Of a stretch of 47,208 nt of DNA, positions 39,582-47,208 are shown piece after piece; the first letter of the stretch is position 1; each line of letters begins with the position of its first letter. The position numbers were made by a program, and so were the translations under genes. The notes beneath the pieces are model-generated. The model had not been told where the DNA came from and ran no database searches. It saw only the letters and a list, made by a program, of their open reading frames with translations. The stretch comes from Flavobacteriaceae bacterium (GTDB lineage Bacteria > Bacteroidota > Bacteroidia > Flavobacteriales > Flavobacteriaceae): NCBI GenBank assembly GCA_003564185.1, contig PXFS01000091.1:1-47208 (forward strand), read 5' to 3'.

Positions 39582-41450
39582 TTGAATTACGTATCTGTAG
39601 AAGACATAAGTAAATCATATGGAATTTTAACCTTATTTGAAGGGATTTCCTTTGGAATTAATCAGGGGCAAAAAATAGGTTTTGTAGCAAAAAACGGATC
39701 TGGGAAAACTACATTGCTTAAAATTTTAGCGGGGAAGGAGTCACCCGATACTGGTCAAGTAAATTACCGTAAGGAGTTAAAAATTGGTTTTTTACATCAA
39801 GAACCAGATTTAGACCCAAATTTAAGTATTGAAGCCTCAATTTTTGCTTCAGACAATCCAATCCTACGAGCAATAAACACGTATGAGAAGGCGCTAAAAA
39901 AATTAGAAGATACAGAAAGTTACCAAGCCGCATTTGATCAGATGGACCAGCTTCAAGCATGGGATTTCGAAACTCAATATCGACAGATTTTGTTCAAGCT
40001 TAAATTAGACGATTTAAGCAAAAAAGTAAAGGACCTTTCTGGAGGACAACAAAAACGCTTGGCTTTGGCCATTTTGTTACTGCAACAGCCCGATTTGTTG
40101 ATCTTAGATGAGCCTACAAACCATCTTGACTTAGAAATGATTGAGTGGTTAGAAAGTTTTTTTGCTTCAGAAAACATGAGTTTGTTTATGGTGACCCACG
40201 ACCGTTATTTTCTTGAGCGGGTTTGTAATTCGATTATTGAATTAGATGAAGGCGAACTTTATACCTACAAGGGAAATTATTCCTATTACTTAGAAAAAAG
40301 AGAACAGCGATTAGAAACGGAAGCGGCTACATTGAACAAAGCAAAACAACTATATAAAAAAGAGTTGGATTGGATGCGAAGACAACCCAAAGCCAGAACC
40401 ACAAAATCAAAATCACGAATTGCTGATTTCGGAGAGGTTAAAGAACGCGCTCACAAGCGAAGAAAAGAACATCAAGTAGAGCTTGAAATTAATATGCAAC
40501 GCCTTGGAACAAAAGTGGTAGAGTTGCATAAAATATCCAAATCATTTGAAGGAAAGGAGCTTTTTTCCAACTTTGAATACCATATTAAAAGAGGAGAACG
40601 AATTGGCATTATAGGAAAAAACGGATCTGGGAAATCAACTTTTTTAAAAATACTTACTGGACAGCTAGAACCTGATACAGGAAAAGTGGTGATTGGAGAA
40701 ACAGTTCAATTTGGTTATTACACGCAAGGTGGTATCCAAGTTAAAGAAGGACAAAAGGTAATTGATGTAGTGCGTGAGTTTGGTGATTACATTCCCTTGC
40801 AGAAAGGAAGGAAAATTTCAGCGCAACAATTGCTTGAGCGTTTCTTATTTGATCGAAAAAAACAATATGATTTTGTTGAAAAGTTAAGTGGTGGAGAACG
40901 TAAGCGTTTGTATTTGTGTACCGTTTTGATCCAAAACCCTAATTTTCTCATCTTAGATGAACCTACAAATGATTTAGATATTATCACTCTGAATGTGTTA
41001 GAAAATTTTCTATTGGATTATCCAGGTTGCTTGCTAGTAGTCTCTCACGACCGTTATTTTATGGATAAAATTGTAGATCATCTGTTTGTTTTCGGTAATG
41101 AACGCATCAAAGATTTTCCTGGCAATTATTCTGATTACAGAGAAATAGAGGATAACTTAAAAAATACCAATATTAAAGAAGACAAAACAAAAGAGACAAA
41201 AAATGAGACTACCTCCATTAAAAGTGAAAAAACAAAAAGTCTGTCTTACAACGAGCAAAAGCTTTTCAAGAAGTTAGAAAAAGAAATTCAAAACTTAGAA
41301 AAGAAAAAAATTCAATTAGAGAACAAGTTTTTAGAAGAACTTTTACCCGAAGAAATTAAAGCAAACTCCATTGAATTGGAAGAAATTAATCAATTAATTG
41401 AAGCTAAATCTGATGAATGGCTGGAGCTATCTATGAAAATGGAAGATTAA
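39582..41450 (+). CDS. ABC-F family ATPase (Uup-like)
   Basis: A 622-residue cytoplasmic protein with two ATPase domains and no membrane domain. The first has Walker A AKNGSGKT (36-43), LSGGQQKRL and LILDEPTNHLD; the second has GKNGSGKS, LSGGERKRLYL and FLILDEPTNDLD. A linker of about 80 residues lies between them, and a lysine-rich coiled C-terminus (about 520-622) resembles Uup. ABC-F proteins act at the ribosome E site or on DNA; the Uup-type tail is linked to nucleic-acid structures. The start is TTG, preceded by a consensus -7 box. It ends adjacent to the convergent gpsA stop. Confidence 0.9.
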   Translation: MNYVSVEDISKSYGILTLFEGISFGINQGQKIGFVAKNGSGKTTLLKILAGKESPDTGQVNYRKELKIGFLHQEPDLDPNLSIEASIFASDNPILRAINTYEKALKKLEDTESYQAAFDQMDQLQAWDFETQYRQILFKLKLDDLSKKVKDLSGGQQKRLALAILLLQQPDLLILDEPTNHLDLEMIEWLESFFASENMSLFMVTHDRYFLERVCNSIIELDEGELYTYKGNYSYYLEKREQRLETEAATLNKAKQLYKKELDWMRRQPKARTTKSKSRIADFGEVKERAHKRRKEHQVELEINMQRLGTKVVELHKISKSFEGKELFSNFEYHIKRGERIGIIGKNGSGKSTFLKILTGQLEPDTGKVVIGETVQFGYYTQGGIQVKEGQKVIDVVREFGDYIPLQKGRKISAQQLLERFLFDRKKQYDFVEKLSGGERKRLYLCTVLIQNPNFLILDEPTNDLDIITLNVLENFLLDYPGCLLVVSHDRYFMDKIVDHLFVFGNERIKDFPGNYSDYREIEDNLKNTNIKEDKTKETKNETTSIKSEKTKSLSYNEQKLFKKLEKEIQNLEKKKIQLENKFLEELLPEEIKANSIELEEINQLIEAKSDEWLELSMKMED

Positions 41451-42455
41451 TTAATCCATTTTATCACTTAATTTTTGAAACACCTTTCTTGGATTTTTGT
41501 TTTCGTAAAGCACTTTGTGAACAGCATTAATGATTGGAGTTTTTGTCTTTTTTTCTGAAGAATTATTGATGATGTAGGCACTTTTGACAGCATAATATCC
41601 TTCAGCAATCATATTCATTTCCATTTGTGCACTTTTTACGGTATAGCCTTTACCTATCATATTCCCAAACATTCTATTTCTACTAAAAACCGAATATCCA
41701 GTAACTAATAAATCGCCTAAATAAGCAGAATCATTAATGTTTCTTTTCATTTTATAGCGTTTTTTAATAAAACGCTTCATTTCACGAATAGAATTACTCA
41801 TTAATACGCTCTGAAAATTATCACCATACCCTAGTCCATGTGCAATTCCTGCAGCAATTGCATATATATTTTTAAGTACAGCAGCATATTCGGTGCCAAT
41901 TACATCCTCAGTTACTTTACATTTAATATAGTCACTGCTCATGTATTGCGCTACAAGATTGGCTTTACCTTCATTTGCACAGGCAATGGTAAGGTAAGAA
42001 AGCCGTTCTAGAGCTACTTCTTCAGCATGGCACGGACCGGTGATTACCCCAATATTATCATATGAGACTTTGTATTTTTCATTAAAATGTTCGCCAACAA
42101 TTAAGTAACTTTCAGGAACAATTCCTTTAATAGCACTAAAGATAATTTTGTCTTTAAAATTGACTTTTACTTGGTTCAGGGCTTCGTTCAAAAATGCTGA
42201 TGGAATAGCAAAAACTAAAACATCAGCATGTTCAATAGCTTGGTTGATGTCATTGGTTAAAACTAATTTATCTGTATTGAATTCAACTGAACTTATATAA
42301 TTGGGATTATGAGAATGCGTTTGTATATGATCAATAGCTTGGTTATTTCTCATATACCAAGTTACTTGATCAAGATTTTCAGAAAGCATTTTAACAATTG
42401 CTGTTGCCCAACTGCCACCTCCAATCACCGAAAAATTTGGTTGTGTAGAATTCAT
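41451..42455 (-). CDS. gpsA: NAD(P)H-dependent glycerol-3-phosphate dehydrogenase
   Basis: Reduces dihydroxyacetone phosphate to sn-glycerol 3-phosphate, the backbone for phospholipid synthesis. The protein has 334 residues. A Rossmann fold begins VIGGGSWATAIVKML. SAIKGIVPESYL, GPCHAEEVA with the catalytic-region Lys-containing strands, and AAVLKNIYAIAAGIAHGLGYGDN with the conserved lysine are typical. Stops of this gene and the ABC-F gene touch (41450/41451), with no terminator between. Single gene. Confidence 0.93.
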   Translation of the reverse strand: MNSTQPNFSVIGGGSWATAIVKMLSENLDQVTWYMRNNQAIDHIQTHSHNPNYISSVEFNTDKLVLTNDINQAIEHADVLVFAIPSAFLNEALNQVKVNFKDKIIFSAIKGIVPESYLIVGEHFNEKYKVSYDNIGVITGPCHAEEVALERLSYLTIACANEGKANLVAQYMSSDYIKCKVTEDVIGTEYAAVLKNIYAIAAGIAHGLGYGDNFQSVLMSNSIREMKRFIKKRYKMKRNINDSAYLGDLLVTGYSVFSRNRMFGNMIGKGYTVKSAQMEMNMIAEGYYAVKSAYIINNSSEKKTKTPIINAVHKVLYENKNPRKVFQKLSDKMD

Positions 42456-42672
42456 AGAAATTATTTTTGGCTACAAAATAAGTAAAATTAAGAAATCTCA
42501 ACAGAATAAGTTATTTTTTTAAAAAAATCAAAATTAATGTGAAGATAAGCATCTTATAAAATGAATCCTGTAATTATTTTATATCCCACAATATAACTTC
42601 TAAATCATACTTAAACTAGGTATTAATTTCATATTTTTAAACACGTGATAAGATAAAAAGAAACAATTTTGT

Positions 42673-45600
42673 ATGGACATCAATAAAGTATTAGTAGCTA
42701 ACCGAGGAGAAATTGCCATAAGAATTTTTAGAGCCTGTACCGAAATGGGTATCAGAACAGTAGGTATTTACACCTTTGAAGACCGTTATTCGTTACACCG
42801 ATATAAAGCTGATGAATCCTACCAAATAGGAAGTGATAACGAACCCTTAAAGCCATATTTAGATGGAAATGAAATAATTCGTGTAGCTTTAGAAAATGGA
42901 GTTGATGCCATACATCCAGGTTATGGTTTTCTTTCTGAAAACCCAAATTTTGCTAAAGATTGCTTAGCTAATGGAATCATTTTTGTTGGTCCTGAAGTTG
43001 AAGTTTTACAAGCTTTAGGGGATAAAATTACAGCTAAAAAAGTGGCGATAGAAGCAGGAGTTCCCATAATTGAGAGTAACCAAAAAGAACTTACTAACCT
43101 TACTGTAGCAAAAGAAGAAGCAAATAGAATTGGCTTTCCATTAATGCTGAAAGCTGCTTCTGGTGGAGGCGGTAGAGGAATGCGTGTACTTCGGTCTATA
43201 GATGAGTTAGAAAATGCTTTTAATGAATCAAGAAGAGAAGCCAAAAATGCCTTTGGTGATGAAACTGTTTTCCTTGAAAAGTTTGTTGAAAATCCTAAGC
43301 ATATTGAAATTCAAATTGTAGCTGATAATTATGGTAATGTAGTTCATCTTTTTGAGCGCGATTGTTCAGTTCAAAGACGTTACCAAAAAGTAATTGAATT
43401 TGCTCCCTCTTTTGGTCTTTCCGAAAAAGTGAAACATCAACTTTATACTTATGCTGTTGATATTTGTGAAGCAGTTGACTATAACAATATTGGTACTGTA
43501 GAGTTTTTAGTTGATGATGATGGAAGCATCTATTTTATAGAAGTTAATCCAAGGATTCAAGTAGAACACACGGTTACTGAAGTAGTTACCAATGTAGACT
43601 TGATTAAAACACAATTGTACGTGGCTGGGGGCTATCAATTATCAAGTCCAGAAATTGCAATTGGTGCGCAGAATCAACTTCAATTAAGCGGTTTTGCGGT
43701 TCAGTGTAGGATTACTACAGAGGATCCAACTAATGATTTTCAGCCTGATTACGGAACTATTACTACTTACCGAAGTGCCTCTGGATTTGGAATTCGCTTA
43801 GACGCAGGAAGTATTTACCAAGGGGTAAAAATTTCGCCTTTTTTTGATTCTATGCTTGTGAAAATTTCTGCTAGTGGTAGAAGTTTGGAGGATGCATGTA
43901 AAAAAATGAGAAGAGCCTTAGCTGAATTTAGGGTTAGAGGTGTAAAGACAAACATTTCATTTTTAGATAATATCTTAAAAGATGAAAACTTTAGAAATGG
44001 AAATGTTACGGTCAATTACATCAAAAATAATCCACATTTATTTCAAATTGAAGCCCCCAGGAACCGTGCCACTAAGTTAGTGAACTTTTTGGGTCATGTT
44101 ACTTTAAACGGAAATGAAAACGTTAAACAAAAATCAGAAAACTCTAAATTTATAGTTCCTCAAGTGCCAAAGTGTTCCTTAAAAAAACCTCACCCTAAAG
44201 GAACAAAGAACAAACTAATTCAATTAGGTCCTGAGAAGTTTGCCCAGTGGCTGAAAGAAGAAAAATGCATTCATTATACAGATACTACCTTGCGTGATGC
44301 GCACCAAAGTTTATTAGCAACACGTATGCGTACCTATGATATGATGAAGGTCACCGAAAATTTTGCTCTTCAACATCCTGAAATTTTCAGTATGGAAGTT
44401 TGGGGAGGAGCAACCTTTGATGTTTGTATGCGCTTCTTAAAAGAAAATCCTTGGGAACGCTTAAGAAGAATACGGAAGGCCGCACCTAATATCTTGCTTC
44501 AAATGTTACTTCGTGGTTCCAACGCTGTAGGTTATACTGCCTATCCTGACAATTTAATTGAAAAATTTGTCATTGAATCTTGGGAAAATGGTGTGGATAT
44601 TTTCAGAATTTTTGACTCACAAAATTGGATGAAGTCCATTGCGCCTTGTATTGAACATGTAAGAAAAAACACCAAAGGTCTTGCTGAAGCAGCTATGTGT
44701 TATACAGGAGACATATTAGACCCTAGCAGAAAAAAATATAATTTAGCTTATTATCTTCAGTTAGCAAAAGATTTAGAAAATGCGGGTGCTCATATCCTTG
44801 CCATTAAAGATATGGCTGGTTTATTAAAGCCCAAGGCAGCTAAAGAATTAATAACAGCCTTAAAAGCTGAAGTGAATCTACCTATTCATTTGCATACGCA
44901 TGACACCTCTTCCATGCAATCTTCAACTTATTTAGAAGCTGTAGATGCAGGAGTAGATGTTATTGATGTTGCATTAGGAGGTATGTCAGGGCTAACTTCA
45001 CAACCTAATTTTAACGCTTTTGCTGAGGTGATGAAATATCACCCAAGAGAAAATAAATTGAACCTTGAAAGTCTAAATGATTATTCCATTTATTGGGAAC
45101 AAGTAAGAACCTACTATTATCCTTTTGAATCAGGATTAAAATCGGGTTCAGGAGAAGTCTATAAACACGAGATTCCTGGCGGTCAATATTCTAACTTAAA
45201 ACCTCAGGCTGAATCGCTTGGGCTAGCCGATCGTTTTCATGAAATAACAGCTATGTATGCCCAAGTTAATCAGTTGTTTGGAGATATTATTAAAGTTACT
45301 CCAAGCTCAAAAGTAGTAGGGGATATGGCACAATATTTAGTCAGTAATAATCTATGTATTGAAGATGTTCTAGAAAAAGGAGATACATTAAGTTTTCCAC
45401 AATCTGTAAAAAGCTTCTTTAAAGGTGATTTAGGACAGCCTGTTGGCGGTTTTCCAGAAAAAATTCAGCAATTAATTTTACGTGATGAAAAACCATATAC
45501 AGATAGACCCAATGCACATTTAGAGTCAGTTGATTTTAAAAAAGAGATGAGACTTTTTCGTAAAAAATTTAAGAATGGTTTTGATAGAAAACTTGAAATT

Positions 45601-46125
45601 ACTGATTTTTTATCTTATAAACTATATCCTAAAGTTTTTGAAGAGGCTTACCAGCATCATCTTGAATATGGAAATGTTGCTGAAATTCCAACCAAAAATT
45701 TTTTCTATGGAATGGAGCCAGGGGAAGAAATTGTAGTTGAATTAGATCAAGGGAAAACGCTTTTAATCACTTTTGTTTCATTTGGAGAAATCAATGAAGA
45801 AGGTATGAAAACTTTGTTTTTTAAAGTTAATGGCCAAACAAGAACAGTTTTAGTTCGTGATGAAAGTGTAAAAGTAGAAAATGTACAACACCAAAAGATA
45901 GATAAGGAAAATAATAAACATGTGGGTGCACCTATGCAAGGTTCATTAACTGAAGTTTTAGTAAAGGAGGGCGATTCAATTAAGAAAAATCAAGCCTTAT
46001 TTGTTATTGAAGCTATGAAGATGGAAACCACAATTACCGCCAATGCTTCAGGAAAGGTAAAGAAAATTCATCTGTCTGCTAATGAAATGGTTTACGCAGA
46101 CGATTTGGTGATAGAGCTGAAATAA
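42673..46125 (+). CDS. pyc: Pyruvate carboxylase, single-chain
   Basis: Carboxylates pyruvate to oxaloacetate with ATP, bicarbonate and biotin, an anaplerotic step that refills the TCA cycle. The protein has 1150 residues in the normal order: biotin carboxylase (1 to about 455, VLVANRGEIAIRIFRA, GGGGRGMRVL, EVNPRIQVEHT), carboxyltransferase (about 530-830, YTDTTLRDAHQSLLATRMRT, LAIKDMAGLLKPKAA, HLHTHDTSS), and the C-terminal biotin carrier with EAMKMETT, where K1116 is biotinylated. The leader at 42456-42672 is AT-rich with no clear regulator site. Single gene. Confidence 0.97.
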   Translation: MDINKVLVANRGEIAIRIFRACTEMGIRTVGIYTFEDRYSLHRYKADESYQIGSDNEPLKPYLDGNEIIRVALENGVDAIHPGYGFLSENPNFAKDCLANGIIFVGPEVEVLQALGDKITAKKVAIEAGVPIIESNQKELTNLTVAKEEANRIGFPLMLKAASGGGGRGMRVLRSIDELENAFNESRREAKNAFGDETVFLEKFVENPKHIEIQIVADNYGNVVHLFERDCSVQRRYQKVIEFAPSFGLSEKVKHQLYTYAVDICEAVDYNNIGTVEFLVDDDGSIYFIEVNPRIQVEHTVTEVVTNVDLIKTQLYVAGGYQLSSPEIAIGAQNQLQLSGFAVQCRITTEDPTNDFQPDYGTITTYRSASGFGIRLDAGSIYQGVKISPFFDSMLVKISASGRSLEDACKKMRRALAEFRVRGVKTNISFLDNILKDENFRNGNVTVNYIKNNPHLFQIEAPRNRATKLVNFLGHVTLNGNENVKQKSENSKFIVPQVPKCSLKKPHPKGTKNKLIQLGPEKFAQWLKEEKCIHYTDTTLRDAHQSLLATRMRTYDMMKVTENFALQHPEIFSMEVWGGATFDVCMRFLKENPWERLRRIRKAAPNILLQMLLRGSNAVGYTAYPDNLIEKFVIESWENGVDIFRIFDSQNWMKSIAPCIEHVRKNTKGLAEAAMCYTGDILDPSRKKYNLAYYLQLAKDLENAGAHILAIKDMAGLLKPKAAKELITALKAEVNLPIHLHTHDTSSMQSSTYLEAVDAGVDVIDVALGGMSGLTSQPNFNAFAEVMKYHPRENKLNLESLNDYSIYWEQVRTYYYPFESGLKSGSGEVYKHEIPGGQYSNLKPQAESLGLADRFHEITAMYAQVNQLFGDIIKVTPSSKVVGDMAQYLVSNNLCIEDVLEKGDTLSFPQSVKSFFKGDLGQPVGGFPEKIQQLILRDEKPYTDRPNAHLESVDFKKEMRLFRKKFKNGFDRKLEITDFLSYKLYPKVFEEAYQHHLEYGNVAEIPTKNFFYGMEPGEEIVVELDQGKTLLITFVSFGEINEEGMKTLFFKVNGQTRTVLVRDESVKVENVQHQKIDKENNKHVGAPMQGSLTEVLVKEGDSIKKNQALFVIEAMKMETTITANASGKVKKIHLSANEMVYADDLVIELK

Positions 46126-46218
46126 GCCAATTATACAGTCAAGCAAAAAAATAGTGATGGATTAAAAAGCGTTTAAAGGAATAAATTAATTCAATTAAGA
46201 GGAAACTTACTTATTGTA

Positions 46219-46836
46219 TTATTCAGCAAGCTCCTTATTAATTGAGTGAATTATTAAATTATTCCTTGTGGTATTCCTGCCTGTATCATTTCTTAATAAT
46301 ACACCGCTATATTTCCCATATGCGTAACCACTTCCTGAAATATCTACATTAAATTCTAATTCGAAGGTATCTGAAGCTAAATTAACAGTAAATGAACCAG
46401 AATTAACAGTGTATGTATTGCTGCAATTATTAGAGTTAGATGGATATACACAATCATCAACTACTTCAGCAATAGTAAACGTACTTGCTGACCCTCTATT
46501 CTGGCTATAAGTGTAAAGACCTTCTTTAATATTAGTTTGTTTAGTTGAAAAAAGTTCAAAGGTAATTCCTGTAAAATTATTTCCACCAAAGGCATTATTT
46601 CCTTGAGAAGGATCAAAAGCTTGGTCAAATAAAGAAATATCAAAGTTGTAATGATCTCCAATTATATTTCCATGGTTAATCATAATTCCTGATTTAAGCT
46701 CAAAAACCTCATTGTTAATTACAATATGGTTTTCAGGTAAATCAAGTTCAACTTCAACTTGATCATCGTCACTGCTACATGATGTGGTAATTATTACAAC
46801 TACTAATAACGAAAAGATAAAAATTAAGTTTTTCAT
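46219..46836 (-). CDS. Predicted surface lipoprotein, function unknown
   Basis: A 205-residue lipoprotein with the lipobox TSCSS near residues 19-21, followed by an acidic DDDQVEVE patch that resembles the lipoprotein export signal for the surface in Bacteroidota. The rest is beta-rich, with Asn/Gly/Ser content and two cysteines in DDCVYPSNSNNCSNTY. No family recognised. Single gene between pyc and the IS4-type element, with 93 bp to the pyc stop. Confidence 0.6.
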   Translation of the reverse strand: MKNLIFIFSLLVVVIITTSCSSDDDQVEVELDLPENHIVINNEVFELKSGIMINHGNIIGDHYNFDISLFDQAFDPSQGNNAFGGNNFTGITFELFSTKQTNIKEGLYTYSQNRGSASTFTIAEVVDDCVYPSNSNNCSNTYTVNSGSFTVNLASDTFELEFNVDISGSGYAYGKYSGVLLRNDTGRNTTRNNLIIHSINKELAE

Positions 46837-46944
46837 AAAATTAAAATTTTGAACAATATAATATTTTTTTTAGTACACGACAAAAATCACTTAACATACT
46901 AAAGATCAGTAAAATAAGTTAAATTTTTATCCGTTTTTGTTTGG

Positions 46945-46971
46945 TTAATATACTGAATTTCAGTATATTAA
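46945..46971. repeat. Perfect palindrome upstream of the IS4-type transposase
   Basis: TTAATATACTGA (46945-46956) and TCAGTATATTAA (46960-46971) are perfect 12-bp arms around ATT, ending 17 nt before the transposase ATG. It may be an operator or hairpin controlling transposase expression. The outer end of the element could not be fixed. Confidence 0.5.
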
Positions 46972-46988
46972 AGAATTATTCTCACGTA

Positions 46989-47208
46989 ATGGCTTTAGAA
47001 AAGAACTCCAGTATAAGTAACAAAGATACACAATTATTAACGCTATTTAAAGCTCATTTTAGCGATAATCTTAACTTAGCTAGGATACTTATCTGTTTGT
47101 TTATCACAGCTCTATGCAAGGTGAAGTCTGTCAACTTTGTGAAACTTGCAGCAGGATTTGACACCTGTGTCGATGCTTCTAGTAGTTATAGACGTATTCA
47201 GCGATTTA
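46989..47208 (+). CDS. IS4-family transposase, 5' part only (cut by window edge)
   Basis: The frame from ATG 46989 stays open to the last base, giving 73 residues: MALEKNSSISNKDTQLLTLF, then KAHFSDNLNLARI, then LCKVKSVNFVKLAAGF, ending SSSYRRIQRF. This closely follows the N-terminal domain of Bacteroidota IS4-type DDE transposases (NKDTQLLTLFKAHFS and SLRRIQRF are characteristic). The catalytic DDE residues lie beyond the window. The palindrome just upstream may regulate it. Whether the copy is complete cannot be judged. Confidence 0.85.
   Translation, partial: MALEKNSSISNKDTQLLTLFKAHFSDNLNLARILICLFITALCKVKSVNFVKLAAGFDTCVDASSSYRRIQRF

Noticed and set aside
4078-46886. The 15-mer AGTACACGACAAAAA occurs at 4078-4092 and 46872-46886, near the IS4-type element
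   Set aside because: It could mark an insertion-sequence end, but a shared 15-mer in AT-rich DNA of this length can arise by chance and no matching partner end or target duplication was found.

Overview
The window reads as a piece of a Flavobacteriaceae (Bacteroidota) chromosome. It is AT-rich (about one third G+C by eye). The upstream regions repeatedly carry the Bacteroidota -7 element TAnnTTTG, in two places exactly 19 nt after a TTG/TTTG -33 element. The gene set points the same way: a type IX secretion (T9SS) C-terminal signal, a PID-CTERM-like sorting tail, DUF4293 next to rho, DUF4199, a sigma / anti-sigma / 'sensor of ECF-type sigma factor' trio, and flavobacterial LuxE-like, SIMPL and DUF4197 proteins. 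I cannot name the genus.

Layout. 1-3.9 kb: small secreted or membrane proteins, including a SIMPL-domain gene broken by one in-frame stop. 3.9-4.8 kb: a long intergenic stretch with two inverted copies of a bipartite structured element and a dispersed repeat; it ends in the likely leader of asd. 4.8-9.7 kb: asd, a PID-CTERM mini-protein, ruvC, and a compact envelope operon (flippase-like membrane protein, GT2 glycosyltransferase, outer-membrane barrel). 9.6-14.3 kb: two TonB-C-like proteins, DUF456, the trmB-lysE-atl operon and a MurG-like glycosyltransferase. 14.3-21 kb: a PhoB/PhoR-type two-component pair, a T9SS cargo protein, a LuxE-like acyltransferase, a redoxin behind a hairpin leader, methylmalonyl-CoA epimerase and a universal stress protein.

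21-28.5 kb is a gene-expression block: rimP-nusA-infB with a terminator-like leader, then DUF4293 and rho with a very long hydrophilic insert. 28.5-29.3 kb carries tRNA-Leu(GAG) and tRNA-Lys(UUU); a 106-bp tandem repeat that includes the tRNA-Lys 3' end lies between them. 29.3-46.8 kb: shikimate kinase, DUF4197 lipoprotein, alpha/beta hydrolase, MsbA-like ABC exporter, the ECF sigma locus, an outer-membrane protein, phosphohexomutase-GT2-DUF4199, an ABC-F ATPase, gpsA, pyruvate carboxylase and a lipoprotein. The right edge cuts an IS4-type transposase gene.

Most of the window is ordinary core genome. The least explained signals are in non-coding DNA: the paired bipartite element upstream of asd, the tandem repeats made from a tRNA 3' end, and hairpin leaders at rimP, the redoxin gene and the LuxE-like gene. 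Two genes carry apparent lesions: an in-frame TAA in the SIMPL gene and a 9-A run that shifts the frame at the end of the ECF sigma gene. I did not find a complete undescribed defence or biosynthetic system.
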